Shown piece after piece: positions 16,292 to 24,583 of a DNA stretch of 47,032 nucleotides (positions are counted from its first letter, which is position 1; each line of letters starts with the position of its first letter). The DNA is from an uncultured Eubacteriales bacterium. GTDB lineage: Bacteria; Bacillota; Clostridia; Christensenellales; Aristaeellaceae. The notes under the pieces are model-generated. The model was not told the DNA's origin. It saw nothing but the letters and a program-made list of their open reading frames with translations, and did no database searches. The stretch covers positions 1-47,032 of the forward strand of contig CACWXP010000025.1 of assembly GCA_902764875.1 (NCBI GenBank). Direction: 5' to 3'. Made by a program: the position numbers and the translations under genes.

Positions 16292-18521
16292 GAATGAAAG
16301 CGGCAATGGCCGCAAGTGAAATATACAGGCCAATCTCATAGCCGGGCGTCACATAGGTGAATTCGATTTCATGGTGACCTTCCGGCACAATCAGGAGCAT
16401 CATCCCCCCGGAGGAGATGATCTCCTGTTTTTTTCCGTCAATTTTTGCAGTCCATCCCTCTTCCCCCGGAACACTGAACCAGACTGCCCGGGGTCGGTCA
16501 TAGTCGGAGGTGCAGCAGAACCCCCGGCTGTCCCGGTCGAAATTCGTAACCCGGTTTTCCGTGTTCTTCGCAACAACGGCAGAAAGATCATCCTCCAGCG
16601 GAATTTCTTCCGGAAGCAGCGGATTGCACACACCGGCAAGAGCCGCCTCGTCCACCGGATCAATCACTGCCGCATACAGCAAGGCAATACCCCGGTGATC
16701 CCTGTCAATCGCCATCAATTGGTCCCGCAGGATATAATGATCCATTGCAAAACCGATCGGGCAGACATCCTGCGTCAGCACATGCAAAACTTCACCGTTC
16801 TCTACCATCGATTGCAACGGCGTCTGATCTCCCGGATCGGAAGAAAAGCGATATTTTCCGGCGAACAGTTCCCTCAATCCCGGAACCAGCGCTTTGCTCA
16901 TAGTCTGATTCTTGGAAACATAATCAAACAACAGATCAAACTCTTTTTCCCCCAACGGCTGAGTGGAACTGAAAATACCCAGGCCTGACCCACCGCCCGG
17001 CAGCATGATCTGATTTTCCGCAACACCGTACCTGTACTGCGGATCATGCGTCTCTAACCGTGCCCCGCGCTCGATGTAAGCCTTATCCTGGCTGAAATCC
17101 CAGAAACTTCTGTAAGCCCCGAGCGTCAGTGCCGTAGTCCCGGCACAAAACAGGCAAAGAAGTATCACGGACAGCCGTGAATTCAGCTTTCCGAAACGAT
17201 ACAGTCCCAAGGCACAGAGAATCCCGCCCAGCGCGATCCCTCCGTATGCCAGAAAGCGGCCCGGAAACCGTACAATATCCGGATCCTCCGGGGAAAAAGC
17301 ATGCGCAATAAACACCCCGGTGCAAAGCGCAGCCACCGCCCCGGCAGAAAACAGCAGGCTCTTTTTCACAGGGTATTCCGCCGCATCTTCCATCACCTTT
17401 GCGGAAGCAAGCGCCAGCAGTAGCGTCCACATATACCACCAACGCCAGGTGACCTCCCGGAACAGGTCAAAAACGGACGCCAGCAGCGGTGAAAAGGAAA
17501 GAAGCAAAAGTACCGGAATCATCCGGGAAAGCCAGGTACTTTTCTTCCGTCTGTTTTTCAGGCAGTATGCCAGCGCGAAGCCCATGCCGGCCATCGGAAT
17601 CCAGGCGGCTACGGAGTCGTAAACGTCCTCATAGAAAGCGCTCTGCCAGGCCATCGTGTCCCCGGGCAGCAGTATTCCCCGCAGCGTGAAGAACAGCCAC
17701 CGGAAACTCCAGAAGAGATCGGAACGGGAAACGGAAACACCCGCTCTGGACGACCGCATCACATACATCAGGCTCGGCACCAGCAGCACCGCGGCCATCG
17801 CCATTCCCCAAAGGCCGCACAGGATGCAGTTCAGCACGTCCTTTCCAAGCCTGCGGAATTCCGGCTTCCCTCCGTCGAAGCAGCGGAACAGGAAATATAA
17901 TGCGGCAAACACTGCTTCCATTACAAAGAAATAATAATTATTCAGCGCATTGATGAAAACCGCAAAAACGAGACATCCCCGGTCCTTCGGATCCTCCAGT
18001 ACCTTCTCAATTCCGGTCAGAATCAGGGGAAACAGCGCGACGACGTCGTGAAAATGGTAGTACATCAGGTTTGTGGTCTGATAAGCTGAAAACGCATACA
18101 TCAGGGCGCCCAGAATCGCGGCTGTATCACTCTTCGTGTAGCGACGAATGAAGCAATACGCCGCCATGCCGGCCACGGTGTATTTCAGAATAAAAATCCA
18201 TCCGACCAGATAGGGATACCAGGTGACGGGAAACAACAGACTCAGCCAGTAGAACGGGCTTCCCATCGCGTAGAAGGAAAATGCCTGAATAGTGGACATG
18301 CCCAGCGCGTAGCTCCAGGTCCAGCCACCCGGATTCAGGCTGGCAAGCGAATTGTGAAGTGCCATGCCGAAGGGAATCTGCTGCAGGTTAAAATCAGACC
18401 AGATCAGCAGGAAGCCTCCGTATCTGAACAGAAACGGAACGATGGACACGAAAGCACTCAGCGCGCAAAGCGCAGCGCACTGCCACATGCCTTTTTTTCC
18501 TCGTTCCGGCCGATAGATCAT
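16230..18521 (-). CDS. YfhO-family multispanning membrane protein
   Basis: GT-C-like integral membrane protein of 763 residues. Many hydrophobic helices carry YfhO hallmarks: WSDFNLQQIPFGMALHNSL near residue 41, GSPFYWLSLLFP, and YAFSAYQTTNLMYYHFHDVVALFPLIL. An extracytoplasmic beta-rich region follows, with a final helix (about 735-750) and a basic tail. YfhO proteins take part in glycosylation of lipoteichoic acid or related surface polymers. Its ATG overlaps the TrmH-family stop as ATGA, with AAAGGAG upstream. It is the last gene of the acyltransferase-cytidylyltransferase unit, in line with surface decoration. Confidence 0.85.
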   Translation of the reverse strand: MIYRPERGKKGMWQCAALCALSAFVSIVPFLFRYGGFLLIWSDFNLQQIPFGMALHNSLASLNPGGWTWSYALGMSTIQAFSFYAMGSPFYWLSLLFPVTWYPYLVGWIFILKYTVAGMAAYCFIRRYTKSDTAAILGALMYAFSAYQTTNLMYYHFHDVVALFPLILTGIEKVLEDPKDRGCLVFAVFINALNNYYFFVMEAVFAALYFLFRCFDGGKPEFRRLGKDVLNCILCGLWGMAMAAVLLVPSLMYVMRSSRAGVSVSRSDLFWSFRWLFFTLRGILLPGDTMAWQSAFYEDVYDSVAAWIPMAGMGFALAYCLKNRRKKSTWLSRMIPVLLLLSFSPLLASVFDLFREVTWRWWYMWTLLLALASAKVMEDAAEYPVKKSLLFSAGAVAALCTGVFIAHAFSPEDPDIVRFPGRFLAYGGIALGGILCALGLYRFGKLNSRLSVILLCLFCAGTTALTLGAYRSFWDFSQDKAYIERGARLETHDPQYRYGVAENQIMLPGGGSGLGIFSSTQPLGEKEFDLLFDYVSKNQTMSKALVPGLRELFAGKYRFSSDPGDQTPLQSMVENGEVLHVLTQDVCPIGFAMDHYILRDQLMAIDRDHRGIALLYAAVIDPVDEAALAGVCNPLLPEEIPLEDDLSAVVAKNTENRVTNFDRDSRGFCCTSDYDRPRAVWFSVPGEEGWTAKIDGKKQEIISSGGMMLLIVPEGHHEIEFTYVTPGYEIGLYISLAAIAAFILSSVFRIRTDRRRRAAGSPR

Positions 18522-19249
18522 ACCAAAGCTCCTTTGGATGCGAAATGATAAATCCCGATGCCCGCCGCAATTGCAAGGTTCAGGGAGTCCACCTTGTCAT
18601 TGCTCTCAATCCGAACAGCCTGTCCCATGGCGGCAAATTCCGCCGGCAGGCCGCTTCCTTCGTTCCCGAAGATCAGAGAATAAACGTGCGGAACCTCCTT
18701 GATCTCCCCCATCGGAACAGAAGCGTCCAGCATAAAGGGATACAAAGGCCGTCCCGAAAAAGTATTGCGGTATTCCGCAAAGGAATCATACACGTGCACC
18801 CGAAGGCGGAAGAGGCTTCCCATACTGGCGCGAACCGTGCGGGGATCAAAAACATCCACGCAGGGACGGATCAGCGCCACATCTTCAATCCCGAGGCCGA
18901 GAGCCGTGCGCAGAATTGTGCCGACGTTGCCGCTGTCCCCCGGACAATGGAGTACCACATGGGGACAGTCGTTCTGAAGTATGTCGCTGAATTTTGTGAA
19001 TACAGCGGCTGCCCAACAGTTTTCCTTCCCACTGATGCGGGCAAGGACACGGTCAGCTTCCTCGATTCGAATCCTGTGCGTTTCTGCCAATGCGATCAGC
19101 TTTTCGATGCCATCCCGGCCGACTGCCGCGGAATGCACCAAGAGGCGGCGGACACTCTCAGGGCGGTGCAGCAAACACTCCATGGCCGGAAAGATTCCCG
19201 GGGCATAGGAATAGTCCAGTTCATTGCGATAGGGTTCAAGAGACGGCAA
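18518..19249 (-). CDS. TrmH/SpoU-family RNA 2'-O-methyltransferase
   Basis: SPOUT methyltransferase of about 243 residues. A substrate-binding N-terminus (about 1-100) is followed by the SpoU knot: VVLHCPGDSGNVGTILRTALGLG, VRASMGSLFRL and LIFGNEGSGLP...VRIESNDKVDSLNLAIAAGIGIYHF (motifs 1-3). The target, rRNA or tRNA ribose, cannot be told from sequence. The start is taken as TTG 19249, which has AGGTG 8 bases upstream and begins 7 bases after the NusG-like stop. The longer frame to 19378 only mirrors the end of that gene. It is cotranscribed with the antiterminator and YfhO. Confidence 0.85.
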   Translation of the reverse strand: MPSLEPYRNELDYSYAPGIFPAMECLLHRPESVRRLLVHSAAVGRDGIEKLIALAETHRIRIEEADRVLARISGKENCWAAAVFTKFSDILQNDCPHVVLHCPGDSGNVGTILRTALGLGIEDVALIRPCVDVFDPRTVRASMGSLFRLRVHVYDSFAEYRNTFSGRPLYPFMLDASVPMGEIKEVPHVYSLIFGNEGSGLPAEFAAMGQAVRIESNDKVDSLNLAIAAGIGIYHFASKGALV

Positions 19250-19256
19250 TTTCTGA

Positions 19257-19769
19257 TCACCTCTGCTCTGGTTTAATAGGCGTAATGCCGTCGACGGCGA
19301 TCCATGCGTGGCAGTCGTTGCCTTCAAACTTGAAGTCCACGCGGGCGCGCTCCTTCCGGTAGTCGATCTTGGTAACAACGCCCTCGCTGCCGTCGAACAG
19401 GGAATCCTCCAGCCGGACCGTTTCGCCGACTTTAACCATCTTCAGTGCGCCGACTTTTCCATCCTTGTTTAGCAACCCGAAGGCAAAGTCCCGATCTGCC
19501 CCTTCCAGTTCATAACCCGTTTCCGTCCTTCCGACCCGGCGGATCACGCCATCGATGCCTGCAAAGGTTTCATAGTCAATCAGGCGCTCTTCATTAAAGA
19601 TGAACACATATCCCGGCAGCAGATCCCGCTCCCGGTCATAATTCTTCCCCTGCTTGCGCTGTTTGGAAAGAATCTTCGGGGAAAATGCGCGATCAACTCC
19701 CTTGATCTCCAGCAGCTGCGCAATCCTGGTGCAGCGCTGTGTGCGGCAGAACAGACAGTATGCGTACAA
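19257..19769 (-). CDS. NusG-paralogue transcription antiterminator (LoaP-like)
   Basis: Specialised NusG homologue of 170 residues. The NGN domain (about 1-105) has YCLFCRTQ at the start and DLLPGYVFIF in the middle. A KOW domain (about 112-165) has VGETVRLEDSLFDGSEGVVTKID. It is not housekeeping nusG: secE and the L11 operon are absent and it sits among polysaccharide-modification genes. LoaP and related paralogues load onto RNA polymerase at an RNA or DNA element and allow read-through of long operons; the 22-kb polysaccharide operon nearby is an obvious candidate client (inference). TTG start, with AAGGAGG 10 bases upstream. Confidence 0.85.
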   Translation of the reverse strand: MYAYCLFCRTQRCTRIAQLLEIKGVDRAFSPKILSKQRKQGKNYDRERDLLPGYVFIFNEERLIDYETFAGIDGVIRRVGRTETGYELEGADRDFAFGLLNKDGKVGALKMVKVGETVRLEDSLFDGSEGVVTKIDYRKERARVDFKFEGNDCHAWIAVDGITPIKPEQR

Positions 19770-19820
19770 AGTTCGTTTTCCTCCTTACGTGATCCGCGGT
19801 AACCGCTTTCAAAGTCCGGT

Positions 19821-20531
19821 TTACTTCATGCCGAGTTTCCGCCGGATAATCAAAAGATCTTCCGGGTTGTCAATTTCGCCGCAAAGGCGTTCACCCGTGT
19901 CCATCGCGTACATATTTATGGCACCCTCCAGCGCATTCAGGGCGTTTTCGGCATACACCTTCGTGTTTCCGGCCTCGCAGAACTCCCCGATTTTTCCGAG
20001 CCACTGCAGCCAGTCTTCCTTCCGGAGAGAATACAGCGGCTGCGCTGCCGCAGCGTTGTCGAAGAATTCAATCCCGACCTTCAGAATCCGGTCTCCGTCC
20101 AGAACAGCCTTGAAATCCTTTTTCGGCAGCGGCACCGCAGAAGACACCGTCATGCAGGAAACCGGAGACACAAGCATATCGTCCAGAACGCTCTTTTCAA
20201 ACACGAGATCCCCGTGCAGGAGGAGAATATCATCCTCCAGATATTCCCGGGCGCAGTAAATCGAGTAAATATAATTCGTCTCGCGGCAGCGGGGATTCAA
20301 TACATACGTGATCTGCAACGGCAGCGCCAGGCTGTCACAGTATTCACGTAAAACGTCCGCAAACACTCCGGTTGTCATGACAATCTCCCGAATGCCGGCT
20401 TCTTTCAGCATCTTCAGCTGCCGTGAAACGATCGTTTCGCCGTTCCCGATCTCCGTCATGCATTTCGGGTGTTCCTTCGTCAAATCTCCCATCCGGGATC
20501 CCAATCCTGAGTTCAGAATCAACGCTTTCAT
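19821..20531 (-). CDS. LicC-like sugar/choline-phosphate nucleotidyltransferase
   Basis: Rossmann-like nucleotidyltransferase of 236 residues. The signature LNSGLGSRMGDLTKEHPKCM is at 4-23, LLLHGDLVFE gives the metal-binding Asp, and KVGIEFF and GEIDNPEDLLII complete the fold. The pattern is closest to LicC-type phosphocholine or phosphoglutamine cytidylyltransferases. The product could feed the LicD-type transferase encoded at 42026-42838, but no choline kinase or transporter gene is in view. ATG 20531 is chosen because AAAGGAGG lies 5 bases upstream; it starts 11 bases after the acyltransferase stop. Confidence 0.8.
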   Translation of the reverse strand: MKALILNSGLGSRMGDLTKEHPKCMTEIGNGETIVSRQLKMLKEAGIREIVMTTGVFADVLREYCDSLALPLQITYVLNPRCRETNYIYSIYCAREYLEDDILLLHGDLVFEKSVLDDMLVSPVSCMTVSSAVPLPKKDFKAVLDGDRILKVGIEFFDNAAAAQPLYSLRKEDWLQWLGKIGEFCEAGNTKVYAENALNALEGAINMYAMDTGERLCGEIDNPEDLLIIRRKLGMK

Positions 20532-20542
20532 GCAAGCCTCCT

Positions 20543-21664
20543 TTATGCTTTGCCCCATTTTTCCATCAACCGGTCTTCAAATCTCTGCCACCGTGAAATC
20601 ACGCCCGGCAGTTTACGGTCCAGCATGGCAAAAAAAGGTTTTTCGATCAGCCGGGCACACAAAGAATCGATCAGTGCGCAGACCGTGAAGACCCCGACAA
20701 CCGCCACGATAATATGCAGGTACCCGATCGGTTTATAAAAATATTCCACATTTTTCAGCGTATCCTGCCAAAGCCAGCGGCGCATAACGTCACTGCTCGT
20801 ATGAATGCAGAAAACGCCGAAGACAGTCGCCGCAATTGCGTTGATCACCCGATTCGGTTTCATCCGCAGGTTCCGGAAGAATAGGAACACGGCAATACCT
20901 GTACATACCGCCAGAAGTGTATTGACATCGGTCACCAGCACATAGTAGTACGTCTTTTCAATTCGTTTGCTGACAAAGGCACAGGCAACCACGGAAAGAG
21001 CGGACATCAGAACAAATGAGCCCGCAATCAGGCCCCAACGCTTCGTTCCTTCGAAAAACCGTTTCGGATAGCGGCGGATGTATGATGCAATCAGGAAAAG
21101 AACCATAAACCAGGAGATGTAATTCATCGTCACCGAAAAAAGCGGCCGGAAAGTACCAAAGAAAACGTAGACAAAGCAAAGCAGCGCCAGCAGGCGAAGG
21201 TGTTGCCGTTCGGTCAGATGGTGTATGAGAATATTCAGGAACGGAATAAAAAGGAAGAAAACCAGATAGGTTTCAGCAAAACTGTCCGCCAGTTCCCGGA
21301 TCGGAATCAGCGCATTCAGGACGCCGTTCAGGGTAATCTTTTCGTAGCCTGTCAGCCAGAAAACCAGCGCGATCACAATCCGGTAGAACATAAACTCCAG
21401 CAGAAGTTTCAGGAATTTGCGAAGTGAAATGGTTTTCTCGCACATAAACCAGCTGCTGAGAAGGACAAAGCAGTTAATTCCGATCTTGCCCCAGGCGCCC
21501 CAAAGCAGAAGATAAAGCGCATGAGGAGCGGTCGGATTGGCAAAAATCGGGCCGTCCACAGCCGCAATACCAGAATTCACCACATAGTGATGGGCAATAA
21601 TGAGCAACATCAGCAAAATGCGGAGAAGTTCGAAATTGGAACTTCGCTGTTTCTTTTCTGTCAT
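20543..21664 (-). CDS. acyltransferase 3 family membrane protein (O-acetyltransferase type)
   Basis: Integral membrane acyltransferase of 373 residues that probably transfers acetyl or another acyl group to a surface glycan. The N-terminus RSSNFELLRILLMLLIIAHHYVVNSG carries the conserved R..H pattern of the family. About ten hydrophobic segments follow, with CIHTSSDVMRRWLW late in the protein and a basic C-terminus (DRLMEKWGKA). GGAGGAGG lies 4 bases before the ATG. A possible promoter and a 12-bp palindrome lie in the 94-base gap upstream. Confidence 0.87.
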   Translation of the reverse strand: MTEKKQRSSNFELLRILLMLLIIAHHYVVNSGIAAVDGPIFANPTAPHALYLLLWGAWGKIGINCFVLLSSWFMCEKTISLRKFLKLLLEFMFYRIVIALVFWLTGYEKITLNGVLNALIPIRELADSFAETYLVFFLFIPFLNILIHHLTERQHLRLLALLCFVYVFFGTFRPLFSVTMNYISWFMVLFLIASYIRRYPKRFFEGTKRWGLIAGSFVLMSALSVVACAFVSKRIEKTYYYVLVTDVNTLLAVCTGIAVFLFFRNLRMKPNRVINAIAATVFGVFCIHTSSDVMRRWLWQDTLKNVEYFYKPIGYLHIIVAVVGVFTVCALIDSLCARLIEKPFFAMLDRKLPGVISRWQRFEDRLMEKWGKA

Positions 21665-21688
21665 CGTTCCTCCTCCAAACTGTTCCTC

Positions 21689-21718
21689 ATTTTATGTCCC
21701 CAATCTCCCATTGATCAA
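21689..21718 (-). promoter_or_regulatory. possible promoter for the acyltransferase-LoaP-YfhO unit
   Basis: On the minus strand TTGATC (21713-21718), an 18-base spacer and TAAAAT (21689-21694). The -35 box lies in the perfect palindrome CATTGATCAATG (21709-21720), which could be an operator. The match is moderate, and read-through from the SGNH hydrolase gene is also possible. Confidence 0.4.
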
Positions 21719-21758
21719 TGCGTCATAAAACATTACTTTCAAACTTCTATCTCAGCAA

Positions 21759-22592
21759 TCAACGGTTCGCTTCATCAGCCTGCAGAGCCTCGATGATCCT
21801 GTCGGCAATCGCCTGCATCCCGATGTCTCCGGGGTGAGCGGCGACATCAGCGTTTTCCACCGTATGCGGATTCCCGGCCGCATCATACACAACAGCGCCT
21901 GTTCCGGCCTCCATACCAACGCTTCCCTGAATATCTTTCAGGGAGATAAATTCGGCGCCGGTCTTTTCGGCAGCGCTCTGCTTCATCCGGCTTCTTTCCC
22001 CATTGGGCCAAAAATCGTCAATCACCAGCATCCTTGCCCCGGGAGACTTCGCCTGCACATAGCGGATCAGTTCCTCAAAATCCTGTTCGAAGGTTGAAAG
22101 ATCCTCCGCATTCTCCCCCAGCTGGATTGTCACCAGATCCAGTCCCGGATCCAGAAACGGATCCAGGAGGGAAAGTTTCGATGAACGGTCCTCCGCAGTT
22201 TCCCAGGCGTAAAAGTAATATGGATGGCAGGCAGTCTTTCCGCGAGATGCGAAAAGATAAGCAGCAACCAGATGAACATAGTCGTGATCCGCATCGGACG
22301 CAGCCATGCCGACCTCGTTCCACCAAACTTCGTTCGGAGCGTGAACCGTGATGCTATTGCCAAGAGGGAAGTATATATAGGAAGCTTCTGCATAATCCGA
22401 TTTGATCTCAAGCCGCGTCAGTCTGGCGGACAGCTCTTCCGCAGCGGCCAGGGCAGCAGATTGGCGGGACTGCAATTCGCGCAGATCCTCATTCTGGGCC
22501 TTTTCATGCCGGTAAAGCCAGAATCCGAGAAAGGCCGCGGCTGCAAACACCAGAATGGCTGCGATGCAAAGAATCGTTTTCGGTTTCTTCAA
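21759..22592 (-). CDS. membrane-anchored SGNH/GDSL-type hydrolase
   Basis: Putative extracytoplasmic esterase of 277 residues. One N-terminal transmembrane helix (7-26) and a short coiled coil (30-62) are followed by an SGNH fold. Block I is PLGNSIT with Ser80 as likely nucleophile, block III is IQLGEN (Gly159, Asn161), and the C-terminal AAHPGDIGMQAIA supplies His253. The spacing of the acidic partner is slightly unusual. It may remove acyl groups that the downstream acyltransferase adds (inference). TTG start, with GGGAGG 8 bases upstream. A TATAAT box (22624-22629, minus strand) lacks a good -35 element. Confidence 0.78.
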   Translation of the reverse strand: MKKPKTILCIAAILVFAAAAFLGFWLYRHEKAQNEDLRELQSRQSAALAAAEELSARLTRLEIKSDYAEASYIYFPLGNSITVHAPNEVWWNEVGMAASDADHDYVHLVAAYLFASRGKTACHPYYFYAWETAEDRSSKLSLLDPFLDPGLDLVTIQLGENAEDLSTFEQDFEELIRYVQAKSPGARMLVIDDFWPNGERSRMKQSAAEKTGAEFISLKDIQGSVGMEAGTGAVVYDAAGNPHTVENADVAAHPGDIGMQAIADRIIEALQADEANR

Positions 22593-22671
22593 TCGTCTGC
22601 CCTCCCGGTTTCTTATTTATGTTATTATACCGCGCAGCAAAATGTCAGGGAAGGTCAAAGTTCGAAACGGG

Positions 22672-22700
22672 CAAAAAAAAGACCGATTTTTGAAAACCGG
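22672..22700 (-). terminator. intrinsic terminator of the small orphan gene
   Basis: On the minus strand CCGGTTTT pairs with AAAATCGG (one G-T pair, tight loop), followed by TCTTTTTTTT. It lies about 55 bases past the stop of the 73-residue gene, so that gene is probably monocistronic. Confidence 0.7.
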
Positions 22701-22755
22701 CCATATTGCAAACATTCGGAAGTCCATTTTTCCCCGTTTCCATGTACTTACCGCC

Positions 22756-22977
22756 TTAAGCAGAAGCATCGCCTTCCTCAAGGATTATACCAATCTCATC
22801 ATCTACAGCTGCAATGGATTTGATTCTGTAAGAGCGGTCAAAAACGACTGTAGCAAGCTCTGTTCCGTTCTTATAGCTCACCTTGCTGTGATCCGGAAAA
22901 ATCAGGTTAATCGGGGAAACAATCCTGTCCAGTCCTTCCTCCAGTCTGAAGGTTCCGTTCTTCTTTTCCACAGCCAT
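22756..22977 (-). CDS. small hypothetical protein (73 aa)
   Basis: Soluble, acidic protein with no signal peptide or membrane segment and no family I recognise. It has alternating beta-type stretches (NGTFRLEEGLDRIVSP, TELATVVFDRSYRIKSIAAVDDEIGIILEEG). AAAGGAG stands 10 bases before the ATG and an intrinsic terminator follows, which supports a real gene. It is divergent from the YerB-like gene, and the two share a 138-base intergenic region. Confidence 0.65.
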   Translation of the reverse strand: MAVEKKNGTFRLEEGLDRIVSPINLIFPDHSKVSYKNGTELATVVFDRSYRIKSIAAVDDEIGIILEEGDASA

Positions 22978-23032
22978 TGTCTGAAAGCTCCTTTTTCTTT
23001 ATCGTTTCGGGTGTTTTCCCCGGAAGGACCGT

Positions 23033-23061
23033 TTGACATTCGGTGCTTCCTGTGGTACTAT
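23033..23061 (+). promoter_or_regulatory. promoter of the YerB-like gene
   Basis: TTGACA (23033-23038), a 17-base spacer and TACTAT (23056-23061): a perfect -35 and a good -10. Transcription should start near 23068, just before the palindrome. Confidence 0.8.
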
Positions 23062-23073
23062 GTGTCATGATTT

Positions 23074-23089
23074 TACCATAGATATGGTA
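23074..23089. promoter_or_regulatory. perfect palindrome at the transcription start of the YerB-like gene
   Basis: TACCATA-GA-TATGGTA, 7-bp arms around a 2-bp centre and flanked by TTT and GAAAA. Its position, a few bases after the expected start of transcription, suits a repressor operator. The cognate regulator is not identifiable here. Confidence 0.5.
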
Positions 23090-23115
23090 GAAAATTACAG
23101 AAGGAGTGATCAATT

Positions 23116-24465
23116 TTGAAGAAACTGCTGAGTTTGGTCCTGGTTCTCGCTCTTGTGCTTTCTTCTGCCGTCGCGCTGGCTGACATCAGCAGCGCCAAGG
23201 TAGTGGACACCAAAGAGCGCAAAGTCAATGTCAAGCCCGCCGGCGACAATGAAGTCGAAGACGGTATCAGCCCCACCACAGGCCGCAGCCTGGACGAACT
23301 GGCTGATCTGGCGGAGCCCGGTACGCTGGGTATGGCCATCACCGGCGAATATTACCCCGTCATGGTGCAGCACTGCGGCTACAACAGCGCTCTCGGTGTT
23401 GCCGCTCCCTGGTACGGCAGCTATGCCGACATCATCTATGAGCTGCCGAAAGCTAAAGGCGGTGTGACCCGTATGTGCTTCGTCTTCAACGACTATCTGC
23501 CACCCTTCGCCGGCGCCTCCCGTTCCACCCGTGTGGGTTACATCTCCATTCGTCAGGAGTGGGGTGCTCCCTACTTCTATGCCGGACAGCAGGATGACGC
23601 CTACGACTGGCAGAAGGGAAAGTGCGACACCAACGTGAGCAGACTGGTTCGAGAACTGGGCCTCATCACTGACGTTTCTGCCAACGATCAGAAGCTCCCG
23701 CAGTCTTCCATCCAGGTTTTCAACGGCTTGGACAATAAAAAGTTCAGAACGTATACATACCGCTGGACCGGTGACAAGAGCGGATACAACAACTATCTGT
23801 GGGGTCTGTCGGATCTGTATACCAACATCCTGACCGTAGACGCCGAAACCCCGCGTGAATTTAAGAATCATACCTTCAAGTTCGCAGATGACGTGCCGGA
23901 TGCCGGTGACAGTGCGGAAACCGTTTATGTGTTCTTCGATAAGGATAATGCGACAAACGGCGACGGCGACTGGTATTTCAACTGCATGTATGAATACGAT
24001 GAAGATGAAAATGCCTACTACCGTTACGCGATCACCGATCTGAGCAATCCGGAAAACAATCCGATTCTCTTCGAGGAGCAGGTGGTTGCACCCGGTACCG
24101 AAACCAAGGTCACGCCCGTCAACGGCGGCGGCAATACCATCGATATCCAGTCCGTCCCCGGTGACCCCATTACCTTCGCAAATATCATTATTCAGGGTAT
24201 CGAAGACAAGTGGCCCGGCAACGAAATGCCTTATCCGGTTCTGACCGGCACCGGCAACGCGGACTACTTCATGGGCGGTAAACATATTGCCGGCGTCTGG
24301 AAGCGCGACACCATCGAAGACCGCACTGTGTTCTATGATGAGAACGGTGAAGAGATTGAACTCCAGCCCGGCAGAACCATCATCATCGGTATGGATTACG
24401 ATTCTCTCTATCAGAGAAACAAAGACGACAAGGGCCGTAATCCCCGCGAAGTCCGGTACGAGTAA
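23116..24465 (+). CDS. secreted YerB-like (DUF3048) protein
   Basis: Exported protein of 449 residues with a clear signal peptide (MKKLLSLVLVLALVLSSAVALA) but no lipobox Cys, unlike YerB lipoproteins. The N-terminal DUF3048 domain has YPVMVQHCGYNSALGV, SYADIIYELPKAKGGVTRMCFVF and GASRSTRVGYISIRQEWGAPYFYAG. The C-terminal part has GGKHIAGVWKRDTIEDRTVFYD and LQPGRTIIIGMD. The biochemical role of the family is unknown. TTG start with AAGGAGTGAT upstream, a strong promoter, a palindromic operator candidate and a strong terminator mark a self-contained unit. The plus-strand location among minus-strand genes is unusual. Confidence 0.85.
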   Translation: MKKLLSLVLVLALVLSSAVALADISSAKVVDTKERKVNVKPAGDNEVEDGISPTTGRSLDELADLAEPGTLGMAITGEYYPVMVQHCGYNSALGVAAPWYGSYADIIYELPKAKGGVTRMCFVFNDYLPPFAGASRSTRVGYISIRQEWGAPYFYAGQQDDAYDWQKGKCDTNVSRLVRELGLITDVSANDQKLPQSSIQVFNGLDNKKFRTYTYRWTGDKSGYNNYLWGLSDLYTNILTVDAETPREFKNHTFKFADDVPDAGDSAETVYVFFDKDNATNGDGDWYFNCMYEYDEDENAYYRYAITDLSNPENNPILFEEQVVAPGTETKVTPVNGGGNTIDIQSVPGDPITFANIIIQGIEDKWPGNEMPYPVLTGTGNADYFMGGKHIAGVWKRDTIEDRTVFYDENGEEIELQPGRTIIIGMDYDSLYQRNKDDKGRNPREVRYE

Positions 24466-24492
24466 GATTCCGGTCAACCCGCGAAAGGGTAT

Positions 24493-24527
24493 AAAAGACC
24501 CGGAGTGCGTTGCACTCCGGGTCTTTT
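24493..24527. terminator. strong bidirectional intrinsic terminator
   Basis: A perfect 16-bp stem (AAAAGACCCGGAGTGC / GCACTCCGGGTCTTTT) around the loop GTT. T-runs end the stem on the plus strand and, through the complementary A-run, on the minus strand. It closes the YerB-like gene and faces the end of the polysaccharide operon at 24584. Confidence 0.9.
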
Positions 24528-24583
24528 TGATCCGGCAAAAAGTAAAACAGTAAATCCTTCTTCCCGGCACTGGCACCGGGGGC

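Noticed and set aside
23110-24576. 488-codon open frame on the minus strand, antisense to the YerB-like gene
   Set aside because: The plus-strand gene has a signal peptide, RBS, promoter, terminator and family motifs. The antisense frame reads through the terminator and is low-complexity Val/Ile/Gly/Asp, as expected for a codon-bias shadow.
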